64,000 bases of DNA, taken from contig ML133421.1 in assembly GCA_003864495.1 (NCBI GenBank), forward strand, positions 1,488,001 to 1,552,000. Reading direction: 5' to 3'. This document shows, one piece after another, positions 32,301 to 46,266 of the stretch. Each line of letters begins with the position of its first letter. The stretch's first letter is position 1. This DNA is from Nemopilema nomurai. Lineage: Eukaryota; Cnidaria; Scyphozoa; Rhizostomeae; Rhizostomatidae. The notes beneath the pieces are model-generated. The model was not told the origin of the DNA. It saw nothing but the letters and a program-made list of their open reading frames with translations, and did not search any database. The position numbers were made by a program, and so were the translations under genes.

Positions 32301-35300
32301 CTTATGTTTTCTTATGATTAAGTTAGGTTCTCATCCCTATATAAAGCTTTCTATGCTATTAGGTAATTGCACACCATTGCACGCCTTGGCACAACAAGGA
32401 GTGCGATTCATTGAACCCCCACCGTTTTATTCCCAGCATTGCCTGAATTTGGTTATGAACTTACTCAAACTGGATCATATTCTTGTAAACTTCGTTAAGT
32501 TCGTTTCTATTATGACTTTGTTAACAACACCATGTTTAATAACAGAAATTGAAGCTATTTGAATGTACATAACTTACATCAAATCGGTTCAGCAAATTAT
32601 TTGCTCGTTTTTCCACAGGAAATGTGGAAACACGATCCCTTCGCTGCTGCTAAGGATGAAAATGGCGACATTTATGCAAGGGGAACACAGGTATGCTCCA
32701 ATGGTTTTGTTTGAGTGTTGATTTAATCATATCGTAGCTCGAGATTATTTCCCAGGGCTTAAAATTCTTACCCGAGTGCGCATGGTCACGCTTTTGCATC
32801 ATCTCAAAAACTGCATCACATATCTTTTTGACATATCAACATTATAATTATGCCTAATTTCGTTTTAGGATATGAAATCTGTTGGCATACAGTAAGTTGC
32901 TTCTGTATCACCTCCTATAACCAAATCGTTTTCAAGAAATGTGAATTTGTTACTGACAATATTGCAGTGTTTTAGGCCCTGTCTCTGGTTCATGCCTGAT
33001 CATGTCGATGAGTCATTTGAATCATGCCTTGTTGGTCCGCCCGTCCAACTGACAGAAGTCCATTAGCAAACTTAACAGATTTAAATAACAGGCGGTGGTT
33101 ATGAACACGCGCAGACAGCTGCCTGCAGGCCATACTCCTGACCTATTTCTAGGATACGTTAATGTTAAAGATAGAGCTCATTATTTGATTAATATCGACG
33201 CTTGTCATTTGATTAAATATCCAAAATCAATTTTTCCTGTTTTTATCAATTTTGGCGCCTAGGCCAAATATGTCCAAGTTTAAAGTCCGTTCAGACCGAG
33301 TTTTAAGAATGCGCCCAAGTTAAAAAAGTCCAGTAAACCACCCTTTGATACATTCCTCAACAGTCACCAGTCCTAGGCTAGCAAAAGCTTGATCTTTTTT
33401 AATTTCTAGCTTCATTTCTGAACTGTATAGAAGTTTGCTGTCAAATTCTAGGTACATCGAGGCAGTGAGAAAGTTGAAGGCGGAAGGAAAGTCATTTCCA
33501 AGGACAGTTTACTTGTTGTTTGTACCAGGTGATTATACAAAAATTGATCATCAATGATTATTTAAAGTTATTTAGGAGTTTGTGTCGAAGCTAAGCTCAG
33601 CAAGTAAGGCTCATTCGTGTTTTCTTGTTAGTTTATTTAGTTGGATTATTAGATGGTATAGTGCCACCTCTTGATTGGTCAATAATTAACGAATCAATCA
33701 CGCCATTTACGCTGTCGTGTTCCATTCGATTTTCTTATTAAGCCTGATTTGTGCGGGACGAGTTTTTCCGTGCTAAAAGTGCTTGCCGCTTACCATTGGA
33801 AATTCTGAAAAACCGAATGCTCCTTGATAATTATGAATCCCTTTTTTTCTTCATATTTTGAAATAATTTTTGGGCTGAGAGCTTGGGTACCTAGCCACAT
33901 TGTTTGTGTTTCTAACTGCAGCTTTTCCTGTGCTTTCAGAAGCAATATTTACACATTGCAGTATCCTTGAGATGTATCTATTTGGTAGATTCCAGTTGTC
34001 TGTTATAAAGTAAATAGGTTCTCTTAATGCCCCTCAGCCTAGGGGCTATTTAATTGGGGACTAGAGCAAACGCTTGATAAGCGATTATCTTTTATTTTTT
34101 ATTAAAAAGATGAAGAGGTTGGTGGTGAGTTGGGCATGGGACGATTCCTCGACAGTGAAGTATTCAAAGCCATGAACATTGGTTTTGCTTTGGACGAAGG
34201 TACGTTTAATCATGTGCATATTTATTTTGATTGGTTGGTCTCAGTTTTTTATTTTTGGATTTTTTTAGAAGTTTGATCTTGTCACGCAAGACCCTTCCCC
34301 GTGGAAGGACCTCCCTATACTTACCCTTGACTCGTTTCTGCCATGTTAGGCTTTTGATTCCTGGTAGAGTCCGCCCAACTCTCCTGATACTCAGGGTTTG
34401 GCAAAAGTTACCTTTCCATCGTATCTACCCATCTAAAGATAGGGAATTCTTTATAACAGAATATGACTTATAGACATGCTAAAGGGAAAAGCGACCTCGA
34501 TATGTTTCAATCATTTCCCGATTGATCTTTAGCGATTTTTTTTTTTTTGAAAATTAATCTATATACTAAATATATTTTGATGTACTCTTTTGAAATATAC
34601 GATTGAAATATCAATATTAGTTTATTTTAAGTACTGAGGCAAAGGTTGGTATAGCGCGGAAAAAGTAACCTGCTTTCAAATTACATTGATGTTAATCTGA
34701 CTGTCTACAAATTTCCCTTGGAAATTGAACTATTTAGTCGAATAATGTTTTCATTTCCTTCTGCATCTTTTTCTATTAAAAGGCCTGGCAAACCCAACCG
34801 ATGCTTTCAAGGTTTACTACGGAGAGAGATCCGTGTGGTGTATGTTAAATTGATTCAAGTCCAGTTGCTGTATTTGCTCTATGTACGCAGAAGCATGCAC
34901 CTGGGTGTCTAATTTGCGGACCCCCACGCTTATTAAGTTGTCGATTTTTCCCCAATTTTTTTAAGTCTTCCTAACTGCGTTCTCTGAGACTTTCATTCCA
35001 TTATTTCCCTGTAATTTTCCAATCCAATCTCACATATTAGATATCCTTTTGATTTCCGACGCCCCTGTTATTCCTACCCCTGTTTATTTGGCACCTCAGA
35101 GTAACGAAATACGCCCATACCTCCCAATTAGATTAATAGTCTGCAACGCTCTACGTCTTTGACTGTTCAAGTTGGACTTAAACGGTGGTAGGCGCAACGT
35201 AAAATTTGAAGCAATCTCTCATACGACTACCATGTTTCTAAAGTATTTAGTAGCATGGTGGAATTATCGAAGTACCAAATTTATTACAATTCATTTAATT

Positions 35301-38300
35301 CAAATTCCAACTTTAAGCGACCATCTCTTTTCTAGGGCTAAAAATCACTTGCCCGGGCGATCCTGGGCATGGTTCGAGGTTTATTGAAAATACAGCAGTC
35401 GAAAAAGTGGTAATAATCGCGGGCTTCTCTTGTTGTTTTGTATCCTATTCGTCTCGTCCGAATATTTTTTTGAATAGATATGAAGATCATTAACTAAATG
35501 TGGATTGGTGCTGATCCACTTTAAACTCAAATCCCTATGCAAAGTGCTTATTAACCTTATCCTTATTCTCTAGTCTCTAGTCTGTTTTAAGAGGCATACG
35601 TTTTCAGTTACATCCTTTTTAAGTTGAGCCCGTTAAAAGGCTGCAATGAAAAGCAAAGCCAACTAATAAATGGATTCTTGAGGCTTGATGATGTATTAGA
35701 CCATTTTTCATTTTATCTCAGCAAAAAGTGGTTAATCAGATATTGGAATACAGATGTAGCCAAAAATCCAGGTGAAAAGTCATTCAAAAAAGAAGCATTT
35801 ATTTCCATTTCTATCAAGGAAAATCAAATCTATAGTTATAAGATACGATTCTCTGAGATTCAAAATTTTCTGAAATTTCATTTTTTTTCTTGTGAATATA
35901 AATTGAAGAAGTATTTCTAAGGAAAAGAACAGACCTGTAGGCTTAGGGGTGTTATAAAAAGCTTTATTCGAATTTGTATTCATTATATTTTAGGCACCCG
36001 GTTTAACAGCAGCTTTTTTCATCATGCATTTTGAATTTTCTGCCTAGGCTTTGCAAAGCCCTTTTATGAATGTTTCATATTTTTTTATAGATGAATATAT
36101 AATACTTCTATGGACAATTCTTATATTTATGCTGTTCTTTTGAACGATTTGAACGAATCAACCCTTTCTTTTTTAAATTGGTTGAATCTTTTGCAGCTTG
36201 AAAATTTCGATCAAAATTGCTATTGTGACGTCAGTCCTTTAAGATGTAACATGCCAACTTTTTTTTCTTGCAAACAGACTCGAGAAGGACTCCTGTCTTC
36301 ACCTCGGAGATGTGACTACATGCAACGTAACCATGATTCAAGTACGATTCTCATCCATTTTGTTCTCTAAGGGTCGATTTGCATTCCTCCGATAAAACTG
36401 CATATCTATGGATACAGATAAAGGAGACATTGTGTCATGGAAATTGCCTAGCAATAGCTTTCTTGAAATAGTTTATCGTTTGCTTTTGTGATTATTCACT
36501 TAAGCTGAACCATGTTGACTCCAACTGGCAATTGCAGAACGCTGAGGCTTCTACGGACACTGCTGAGTCAAACCTCATTCCCCAAAAACAATGTTTGTTG
36601 AAGTACGGAACCAATTTAATTTTATGAACAAATTTTTTAGAAATGTTTGGATGGGGAGAGTGGGTAGAATCTGTGACTGAAAATGTCAGCCGGTGCCTCA
36701 GGAGTCTTGAATAGGATCTTGGAATTTTGAGTGAGCAAAAACTACATTCTAAATCCATGTCATGAGTAGAAAAGGGTCTGTGTACCCAGATTCCCTTTAG
36801 CTTGATCTTTGATAATTTTATTAATATCTATATTTAGGAATCTATTTTTATGCACATATGTGACATGTATGTGACGTTTTATTTATACGAAATTTTTATA
36901 AGGCCTCGGATCGCTACCTGTGTTTCTCCCTCTCCAGGGTGGAGGTGAACAGTTGAATGTCGTGCCGGCAGAGTTTGTCGTTGGTTTGTTTACGATCCGT
37001 TTTCATCCTTCTCTGATTTGGCTTCTGTGTGTTATTTGGTGTGGTATTATACATGGTCTGGCTTGATAAACAGCTTTTGAAATGGGCATCTAAAGCTCAG
37101 GAAACGTGTCTGCAATCTTTATAAATCTACAACTTCTAAAATTTCTTCTTGAAATTTCGAGAAACTAGTGCCACAAATGTTAAACACCTATACCCCAAAA
37201 TAAATTCTCTTTTCGCTGCTTTAAATAAGAAGGAGAAGTATAAAAACAATAAAAGATTAAGAAGAGCTGCTTCAATTGTTTTGAAGAGGTATTGTAGTGG
37301 TCGAAGAAAACAATTTATTCAGTCTTTTGGTGGTCTCTTGGTTGCAAGATTTATTTTTGCCTTTGCGATTGGCCATATTTGTCATGGATACACTTGTATG
37401 GAAACCGTATGAAAGATATTTCAAAGTGTATTGACCTAGCCAGAGCGCCCCGTCAGTTTTCCCATCTTTCGAAATCTCGTATTTCCTATTAGGTGTTGAC
37501 ATCAGAATTTCTCATGACAACGACCTCAAGGTAAAAATTTGCATTTTGTTTTCTATTGGTAACATCTCATAAAATAGGGTTTTGAAATTTTATTTCGTCA
37601 GCATTGAGGCCGACTTTGGTTTTGGCTTTGAAATGTTTGCAGTCTTTCATAGCTGTGAAAAACTCCCGTTGAATCAGCCCATTTAGGATTCTCAATAATA
37701 TTGCGGATCGCTAAAAGATAATTTTTACTTTGTTGATCAAGTAGATGCCTGCCTTCTCAACATGGTCTTGTTATTTTAGGATTTCGAGAAAAAACTCCAA
37801 ACTTGGACCAAGAATGCAGGGAATGATGTGTCATACAAATTTGTCCAGGTATGTAAATTTTTACAGGAAATTCTCAGAACCAACACTTTGTTAACTTTTT
37901 ATAATGGTTAAGGTGGGCTTAGGAATAATGGCTCAGGGTAAAAGAAATGAGAGAGTGTCTCCACAAGTAGGTTTTAACGAACTAATTCGAAATGAGTTCC
38001 ACCCAAGCCGCACCCCGACCAATCTTCCAGCACGCTGCTCCTCCCAATTTCCCTCGGCGTATGCTCCTCCCTTTTTGAACTGAGACACGCCCCTCTTGCA
38101 AAGTGTCTAAAGCCCAGAGCATAGTACTTGGCAGTAATTTGCATTTAAAAGCACAATTAGTTTCGATTCAGGTTCAGATTTAAGGCCATTGTATCCTTGC
38201 TTTCCCTACCTTTCAACTAGTTTTTACAGCCCAGACAGAAACTGAAGTAAACTACAAACCCTGCCCCCCCCCTCCCCCATATGCCTGTCACATTACACCA

Positions 38301-41300
38301 AAACGATCCCCCCCGCCCATGGTGCATTTGTGTGTCACTGAAACTCTTCAGTGTCTTGGAATAGTTGAACAAAGTGAGACCATGTTCTCAAATATTTTAA
38401 GGGTTAAATTTCCAAATAATTTGCAAAATTGAGACGTGCATGACCAAACAAGGTTTTTGCCAACCATTATATTATTATTATTTCAGGCTTCTTTTTACTA
38501 GTTTGACTAATTGGGTTTTGATTTGATTACAAACCGCTGTTTTTCATCATCTCCTTGTATCCAGTGCACTGCTTTCAGCCTAAGCAGATTTAGATCAAAT
38601 GGCATTGGATTTCAACAGAAAATTGGATATTTCTCGCTGCCACACACTTCAAGACAAGTTACTTTTATGCCATTTTACGTTGCCACATAAGTTACTTTGA
38701 TGACGAATGCCTTTTTTCTTTAGAAATCTGACACTGAAGAGCTGACATCGACTGAGACTGGAAATTGTTGGTGGGATGCATTCCAACAGGCCTGCACAAA
38801 GATGTGAGTGCATCTCAATGTTAATGAATAAACTTTCGAAAATACCACTACTTTGCTGCTAGAATACAATGCTTTGATTTCCATCAGCCTAGATAAATTT
38901 CTTCCCACTGCGTATAATTTTCCAGGTCATTGTTTTGCTTTGGGACTTTCTTTAGCACATTTACTTTGCATGCAGAGTTCTCCGTTATTCAACAATTTAT
39001 TTGACGTATCCATCTTTACCAATTTTTCTTGGATTGGTACTTATTTCTCAGTGCTCCATCGCCTTCAAGTTTCACCACATTTGAACACTGATTGTTATGA
39101 TGTGAGGAAAAACTACTCATTCCATATTTCGAGAAATTTTGATTCAAAAGGCGACCCTTTTAATGTTTTCTTTCGAATTAATCCCAACCCACCTGCCTTT
39201 ATCCAGTCACTCTCGGTGTCCCGAAGAAAGGATGATTACTTTTACAAAAACTGCTCCAACGACGTCTAAATTATTTCCTTTATCAAGAGCAACTACCTTT
39301 ATTGGTTTTTGTATGTATATTTTTCAACGATGAATGATTCTTTCACAGGAATATGACCATTGAAAAAGGGGTTTTTCCAGCTGGAACAGATAGTAGATAC
39401 TTTAGAAAGGTTCGTGGGTTATTTTCGACGTAGTACCGATGAATGTATATAAATGAAGGCATGTTCATGATGACAGCGCATGTCTATTCTATGACAAACA
39501 AACCGTGCAAAATTACTTAAGAAACGTAATCAACCAAAACGAACGGTCTTGTTTCGTTGTTATCTATTAATAAACACCTGTCTTTTTTACCACAATTTGA
39601 ATTTGAATGTTTCATGTATATCTAATGATAGATATGTGTGCAAGTAAATCGTATATCTCTCCTAAGTAACTTTCATACTGATTCACCACCTGAAGAAATG
39701 CTCTGTTTGGAGCTATTCCAGAATTTCTCGTCTTTAAACAGCCACGGTGTTTTATTTTCATATTTCACATTCATATTTTCACATTTTTCGGGGCCCCTCT
39801 TTACAAAGCAACATCGCTACCGACAAATGTGTTGCGTGTTGAACTCTCCATTTCCATTTCATCTGTTATTTGTTTTTGACGTCGCCCTTTTATTTACTAC
39901 AAGCCTCGCATTTTGTCATTTAACCCTTTATCAACATCTAAGCTGTGATAATTTATCGCGCGGGGAAAATATGCATCGTTACACACAAACAGAAATTAAA
40001 GTGGAAATAATTTCAAAACCAGCTGCGGTTGAATCCTGACGAAAAAGGGTCGAAATTTTCTCTGCTTTAAAAATTCGGGTACCGACAATCACTGTGTTTT
40101 CAAAACACAAGCTAAAAGTCGCAATAGATTTATGCTCAAGGGCGTTTAAATTTAAACATTAAAGCATGGGAAATTAAACTGGGGCGAGCATGGCGTCTAT
40201 TTACTTATTTTGTATGTTATGCCAAACCTCTTGCTGTACTGTGCACTCCAAAATAACTCTGATTCCGTGACATATTGAAAAATGTGGAAACAATGCATTA
40301 CTGTTTAGTGGTGCAAAGTTTTGATCCTATTTTATGAAAAGGCTAGAAAAAATGGAGGTACACTGATATTTGGAAAAGTCATGTCTCTGTAAAGGTGGAC
40401 TGTAATTATGCATTTGTTTCTGTATTGGCCTAATCTTAATTTATATCTACCTACACGGACTGCTTAATTGATCTTAACATTAAATTTGTTTCACTGCTGT
40501 CCATACATCTCCTGCTCCTAATGCTAATTTGGCAAATAAAAACCATTTAACTTTTCATGTACCAGCAAAATAATTAATTTTGCTGGTGGTACATTTACTT
40601 TCGCTGCTGTAATGATGGAATTAGTCCCCAAATAGGTAAAATTACTGCATCTCAAAATTGGATTCAATAAACAAAGCCTGTTATCAATCAATTTTTGGCC
40701 TAGTGTTTTATATATAGTTGCTTGACTCAAGTGATTTCTTCGTCGTCCGTTGAATTTTATTTATCAGCCCCAGGCTAAAAGGGTTCCTACGCCCCTCATC
40801 CTCCCCCTTCCCTGAAAACCCGGGCCAATAAATCAAGGTACATTCAGTTCATATATTAGGTTATGTACAGTAGAAATTTTCTAAACTTTGATAAACAACG
40901 TAATGAAATTAGTCCCTTTCTGAATTGTTCCTAGCATTTAGGTTTTTATGAATATTATATTGCTTTATTTATGTTGTACACGGCGTAAATTTACAAATGT
41001 ACACGGCGGATTATGATAACCATGACAAAGTTACGTAAGTTTTCTGATTCACAAATTCAAGTCGAAAATGGGAGTCGAAAGAGCTAAAAGCAGCAGAAGT
41101 TTCTGACTTTAGGGTCTGACTTTGTTTTATGGTTCGCCTTGAACCTGATTTGGGTTTGACTTCCCTTGCGTTTTTATACAAATTTTTTGCAAAACAACAT
41201 TTTACAGTTACTTGCTTTCAGGTTGTTCGTTGACATGTCCTTAAGAAGCGCGTAAAAGCAATTATTCCTAGTATAATGCAATAAACTGTGCACCAAGCAA

Positions 41301-41621
41301 TTGAATCATTGCGTTTGTTGATTAAATCAAATCCATGCACTTGAATTTCTAGAATTAAACAGTCGTTTATTACCGAGCTAATAGTACACCTGAGTGCGCT
41401 CTCCTTTCCGGTCCGAGTCCTATTTTTCGTAAGGTAGCTTTCCTTTTACGTCAGTCGTTTCGTTTCAGGTTGGAATTCCCTGCCTTGGTTTCTCGCCGAT
41501 GAACAACACGCCAGTCTTACTCCACGACAACAACGAGTTTCTGAATGAAAATGTGTTTCTCAAAGGCATTGACATTTATTGTGGAATTATTTCGAGCCTT
41601 GCTCAAGTTCCAAAAGTTTAA
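29341..41621 (+). CDS. ACY1: Aminoacylase-1 (N-acyl-L-amino-acid amidohydrolase)
   Basis: Cytosolic M20-family zinc enzyme that hydrolyses N-acyl-L-amino acids to free amino acids. Seventeen exons: 29341-29437, 30345-30409, 31001-31105, 32619-32690, 32869-32891, 33452-33528, 34110-34199, 34783-34839, 35336-35409, 35722-35771, 36278-36341, 36938-36983, 37493-37530, 37780-37848, 38724-38803, 39349-39409, 41469-41621. All junctions are GT-AG and in phase; the sum is 1,221 nt, 406 aa, against about 408 in human. Predicted metal and catalytic residues: H81 (NSHIDVVP), D114 (RGTQDMK), E148 catalytic and E149 (VPDEEVGG), H207 ([10 protein letters not shown]), H375 (VLLHDNNE). E148-H207 lie one position after the human numbering. 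Starts with MEVVEG; an alternative upstream start is not available in frame. The last intron is the longest, about 2 kb. No defects seen. Confidence 0.97.
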
Positions 41622-41948
41622 AAAACTGTACTAGAATTCGTCACGACAATACACTATCATTAAAGAAGAAATATGAGAGTATTTGATATTAGTAATATAT
41701 CATATATTTTAGTATATTCCACGTCTTTTTCCTTGATTTCTCCTTTTACTGTAATATCGACGTAAAACGACGATGAAAATAGCAATTTCAGCGTTGCTTC
41801 GGTATTTGATACGAAGTGGGATGTGTATACAGGTAGACTGGGGTATGTGAATGGCAGCTGATGCAGGCATACTCTTCTGGTATCCTCGAAAGGGCTTTCC
41901 ACGACCTTCGTCCTTTTGTGACGTCAAGCAAGCTCCCGCTCCATTAGC

Positions 41949-43432
41949 ATGTGGAAGGGTCATAGGGATCTCTATGGGAAGGATGCACTTATTCAGGCAA
42001 CGGCTGTCTCCGACGGCGCTGCTCCAACTTTTTACGTCACATCCGCCATACGCCAGCAAAACCACAAACCACGCGATCGTGAAATCTCCTCTTTGCCTTT
42101 TATGCCAACACCTGCCGTCGGTAGATCAGTGCGCACAACCCCCTGGGAATGTTCCATACAAGTTCCACGCAGCCCACGTAAAGTTGTTTTTATCTTTATT
42201 GCCCTCTAACCTTTGCTTTGTCTTTGTTTCGCACTTGGTTGAGCCTTTTTTCTGGATTTTAATAGACCAGCTTTGGCTATAATAACACAATTTTCATTTG
42301 ATTAGCAGAACGTTGTGAAACTATGCTGAAATATTGTAAAATCAGAGTCCAGCGGTCTTCTCTTTGTTTGGGACAGCTGCATGGTCGCCAAATGCAACCT
42401 CCGCAGAGGGTGCGAAGTCGAGCCTTGTCCTCCCTTCTCTGGCGTCGTGGAGCAATTCCTCTGCTTCTGGGCCTCATGTGGTCGCGGGGAGCAGAAGTTT
42501 CCTGCAGTTGTGCCGCTCCCTATTCAGGGTAAAGCTATCGCAAAAACAAAACCTTGCGACGAAAATTATCGAGAAGTTGGAAATCCGATTGATGTTCAGA
42601 ATGAAGCAAAGAAGCCGTTTTGACTAAAAAGTTTTAACTAAAAAATTTACGCAATTTGTCCGGGAGGCCAGAAGTCATGCTGCTCGAGCCTCCAATTGGC
42701 CTTTGAAAAAAGTACCCAATGCGATAAGAAACTATACGCGAGAGAGAAAGCATTTTGCCTGCTTCATAGCCTACCCTTCCAAATTCGCCAGTTACACTTA
42801 ATGGTGGCGCCAGAGGGGGATAGAGGGCTACAACCCCACCCCCAACCAGGGCTGCTTAGCCCACCATTCGGAGGATTTACAGAGAAAGTTCGTAAATTTG
42901 TCAGATCATGATTATGCTACCGTTTTTGACATGGCAAAAGGAGTCATTTTTATTATTAAAAATTCACCTAAAGAGATCCACTTCATGGAGAACTTTGTGT
43001 TTCTATGTACTTTGTCTCAATAGGAAATTTATCATGAAAGCGCGTCTCCACAAAATGTATGAACCCAGCTCAAATTAGCAGCTGATTTTTGCTGATTTGT
43101 GTTCAACTCATATTTTGGCATAGTTGCATTTATGTTGATGCGTCTTTTTGCAACTGGGACTCCATGTTTTCTTTCCAATTGCCTAGCCAACCCCCCTCCC
43201 CAAATTACAGGATGATTCCCATTATCCCTCCGAAGGTGAACTTCCAGGGCCACCACTAAGCTTTTCATTTCATTCGATAAGAAATTCATTTGCCATGATC
43301 AATCAATCCTATCCAAATAAATCCGTTCTTTCAGGATGTGTGGCTACTTTTTGTCTTCGAGAAGACAGACCCTTTTGCACTTCTCTGAAAGAAGTATCAT
43401 CTTGCACTTCCTGCTTTGGTCAAGCTGATTAG
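41949..43432 (+). CDS. Candidate 169-aa cysteine-rich protein, family not recognised
   Basis: Exons 41949-42177, 42346-42528 and 43335-43432; every junction is GT-AG and in phase 1, and the frame ends at TAG 43430-43432 (510 nt). An in-frame TGA precedes the ATG. The first exon is basic and Ser/Pro-rich. Exons 2 and 3 hold 11 of the 12 cysteines, with runs such as DSCMVAKCNLRRGCEVEPC and SSCTSC. The even count suits disulfides, yet no signal peptide is visible, so either the 5' end is wrong or the protein is intracellular. Starts about 330 bp after the aminoacylase stop, on the same strand. A second frame through exons 1-2 is also open, but lacks the cysteine pattern and does not continue. 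Confidence 0.5.
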
Positions 43433-45002
43433 GCCTGTGACGTCATGGGTTTGATTCAATATCGTCTTTATCCCAGTCATTCATCATCACTATCAGTACG
43501 ACGTGCGGTGGCCTCTTTTTTATTCCCCACCTTTTAAATTTAAATTGTTATCGCTCTACATTCTAACCAAGATTGCAGCTTTCATTGTCATGACTATCAA
43601 GTTGATTGTCTTAGTGATCTTACATGTAGACCTTACATTCTCTACCAAAGCATAGCCTACCTTTTTTAAAAGAGTTGTCTCCAAGGCACTTTTTTAATAC
43701 CAACCCCTCCCCCCCCCCAGTTTCTCTCCAAAGTAGTGTCAGAAAATGGGAACTTTTTTATTTAAACTTTTAAACTTGTGAACTATTTATAGTTATGGTC
43801 CTTATAATTATATTCAACGTTTTGCAATGCTGTTGGTAATAACATCACTGCGGAAAATGCATACACTAAAATTGCTTCCATATACTCAAATTGTAATCAC
43901 TTGCAAAGAGGTTAGATACTTGCATGCTGCTTGGTGGTCATCAAGATAGGTACAATCATACGTAAATTAGCATGAACCATAAAAGGTTTAAAAATAGTCC
44001 CAGTTGTTGTTGCTGCTGCTGTTAATATGAATTGTTCCATAACTGCTCTGCACATTTAGAAAGAAAGTTTTAGCTGCTTGTAAACTTCCCCCAACAAATG
44101 ATTTTTTGTTCATCCATCGTAATTATAACTGCATCCGTTTTGCAAATTATAGGATTATCAGTTATTCTATGATATTATTAAGTTACTGTTATAAATGAAA
44201 AAATTCTTATTATAGTTGATAGCATTATTGGACACTGTAGGAATACCACACTTCTTTGATGGCATATTGAATACTTTGGTTAGCAACAGATTAGGAAATT
44301 TTCAAGAAGCCCTCCTGCTTTTTGTCACCAAATACATCTGTCTGCGAAGCATCATTTGTTGTGTGGAAATTTGCGGGAACACGTTTCAATCGTGTAAGTC
44401 TTTCGTATCCAAAGCAGAAGCTCTTGAACACTACCACAACACTGCAGGCTTAATTTGAACAAACCACCTGCTTAGCAACAAGGAGTTGACAATCTCATAG
44501 CTAAAACAAGCAATAGTTGTTGCTTAAGATCATAGCATTTTTTTAAGAAAATCGAACTAGTGGGGAAATTTTAAAAAAAAGGGCCACAAAGGATTGGAAA
44601 ACGTTATGTGACCACGCTCTGCAGACACTTGTACAAAGTAGACTACGTGTATTGCACGTTGACAGTTTTAAAATTATACTTTCTTTGAAAAAAAAACAGC
44701 TAAATCTTTAGAAAAACAAAGAGTGCTGAGGGGTACCATTTTCTTTTTGAAAAATTTCTTAATAAAGTCCCTGTCTTTGAAGAATTCATCGCACGGTTGC
44801 CTGTTACGTCGTTCCTTTATTCTCAGAAACTCAAAAACAGCAGACCTTGGATCGTAAATGCAGTACCTTTGCCATTCAAGGAAACATGCATCATGCTGTT
44901 AATTGTTTCCTGTTTCAAGGACGTTTTCCTCACTGTTTTAATATTGTTTTAATGCGAAACTGCTCTTTCAGTAGCCATGCTGTGTGGTATCGGCGTCAAA
45001 CA
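43433..45002. other. Intergenic, no supported gene
   Basis: AT-rich. Includes a short C-rich run near 43707 and several T- or A-rich tracts. No exon-like frame with good flanks. Confidence 0.5.
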
Positions 45003-45778
45003 TTATGCAAGAAACTGTTTTATGACTCCTTGACTAGCTTGATTCATTTTTCGCAGTTTCAGAGCGTAGATACTACCTGTATCTTCCACAGCTATTTCCT
45101 TAATTTCAGAAATTTTGCTCCAAGATGCCCAAACATCGCCAACAAATTCTTCAAGAACTGCGTCTCCAAACATCTGCCATATCAAATTTCTGCTAGAAAC
45201 TATAAATTCTTTTGCAGATTTTGATTCCAGTACTTTTGTCAAGTTGTTGATTTTTCCATCTTCTTCGATATTCATTCTTTCCTTCAGGAAATTAATGGCA
45301 GATTGCACAATTTCAACTCTCACTGCATCATTACTTCTTCTCATTGATGTTACAAACTGGTTGTTTGTTTGCCTTAAACTTTCCTTTTCCTTCTCCATAT
45401 AAATCTAAATTTTGTGAATAATGCTCCTCTTTTCCGCCGGGTACAGGCATTTCTTTCATGATTATGAGATTTTGGATTGCAGCATCTCGTGCAGTTATTA
45501 TATCTGGCAAAATGAGGTCGCACCTCTGACAAATGTTGTTGAATTCGTTGGAATATTGCACATAAATCATACATAACGACTGTCAGCCAGAATTGTTGTG
45601 AGCCAGCTTACCATTTGCTGACAAATCTTGTGTCTTGTGGCGCTCTTTTCTTTCTGAAGTGACTGTGCCTGATATCATTTTCTGAAACATGTCATCAGCA
45701 GCCTCAAGGTTGTGCAGTACTGCATTTAGCAAATTCAAAGTATGCCACTTTTGTGAACATGTTTTGTCAACTACACGC
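45003..45778 (-). pseudogene. Coding-like segments of an unrecognised minus-strand gene
   Basis: Exon-like 45778-45612 lies between TTTTTTTTTAG and G|GTAAGC and reads 55 codons (CSQKWHTLNLLNAVLHNLEA). A second segment from 45579 follows CTGACAG. Its best-looking frame (RCDLILPDIITARDAAIQNL) is not the one phase requires, and it shifts again near 45410 into a frame running to 45003 (SAINFLKERMNIEEDG, LIWQMFGDAVLEEFVGDVW). Protein-like composition with two frame breaks suggests a decayed gene or transposon-derived sequence, or indel errors in the assembly. No family recognised. Confidence 0.4.
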
Positions 45779-46266
45779 CTAAAAAAAAACCCTTGTGAAT
45801 AATTTTCTAATCGTTTAAAAGCGCTATTGGTAATGGTTCAAAAGGAAGAAAGAATAAAAACAGTTCAGATTTGTTGATACAAAAACTATTTAGAGTATTT
45901 TTTATCGAGTGGGCCCAAACAACTGGGGAATTTTTCTGATTTTGCCCGTCACTACTGGGGAAGGTTTTGGGCCTGCTGGGGAAATTTCCCCAGTAGTTTG
46001 TATGTTCAAAAATGGCCTGCTTAAGATAAACATGGGTCTTTTCCGTTGGTTGCTGCAACAAACAGCATTCGCACCGTGTGTAAGCTATCTTTTCGTGGTA
46101 TCTAGTGTCTGCTGTGCAGCCATAGAATGCTTACCCTGGGTACAAGACTCACTAAATGGAAAATAATTTTTTTGATACATATTAAGTCTGGTACCCAGGT
46201 TACAGGATACTCTAAAGACTTTCAAGGCGCAGAAACCAAAGAGCCGCGAGGGAACTTTGCAACACA

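Noticed and set aside
39638..40039. 133-codon frame in the last aminoacylase-1 intron
   Set aside because: Low-complexity, Phe/Leu/Ser-rich translation of T-rich DNA; no start context or neighbours.
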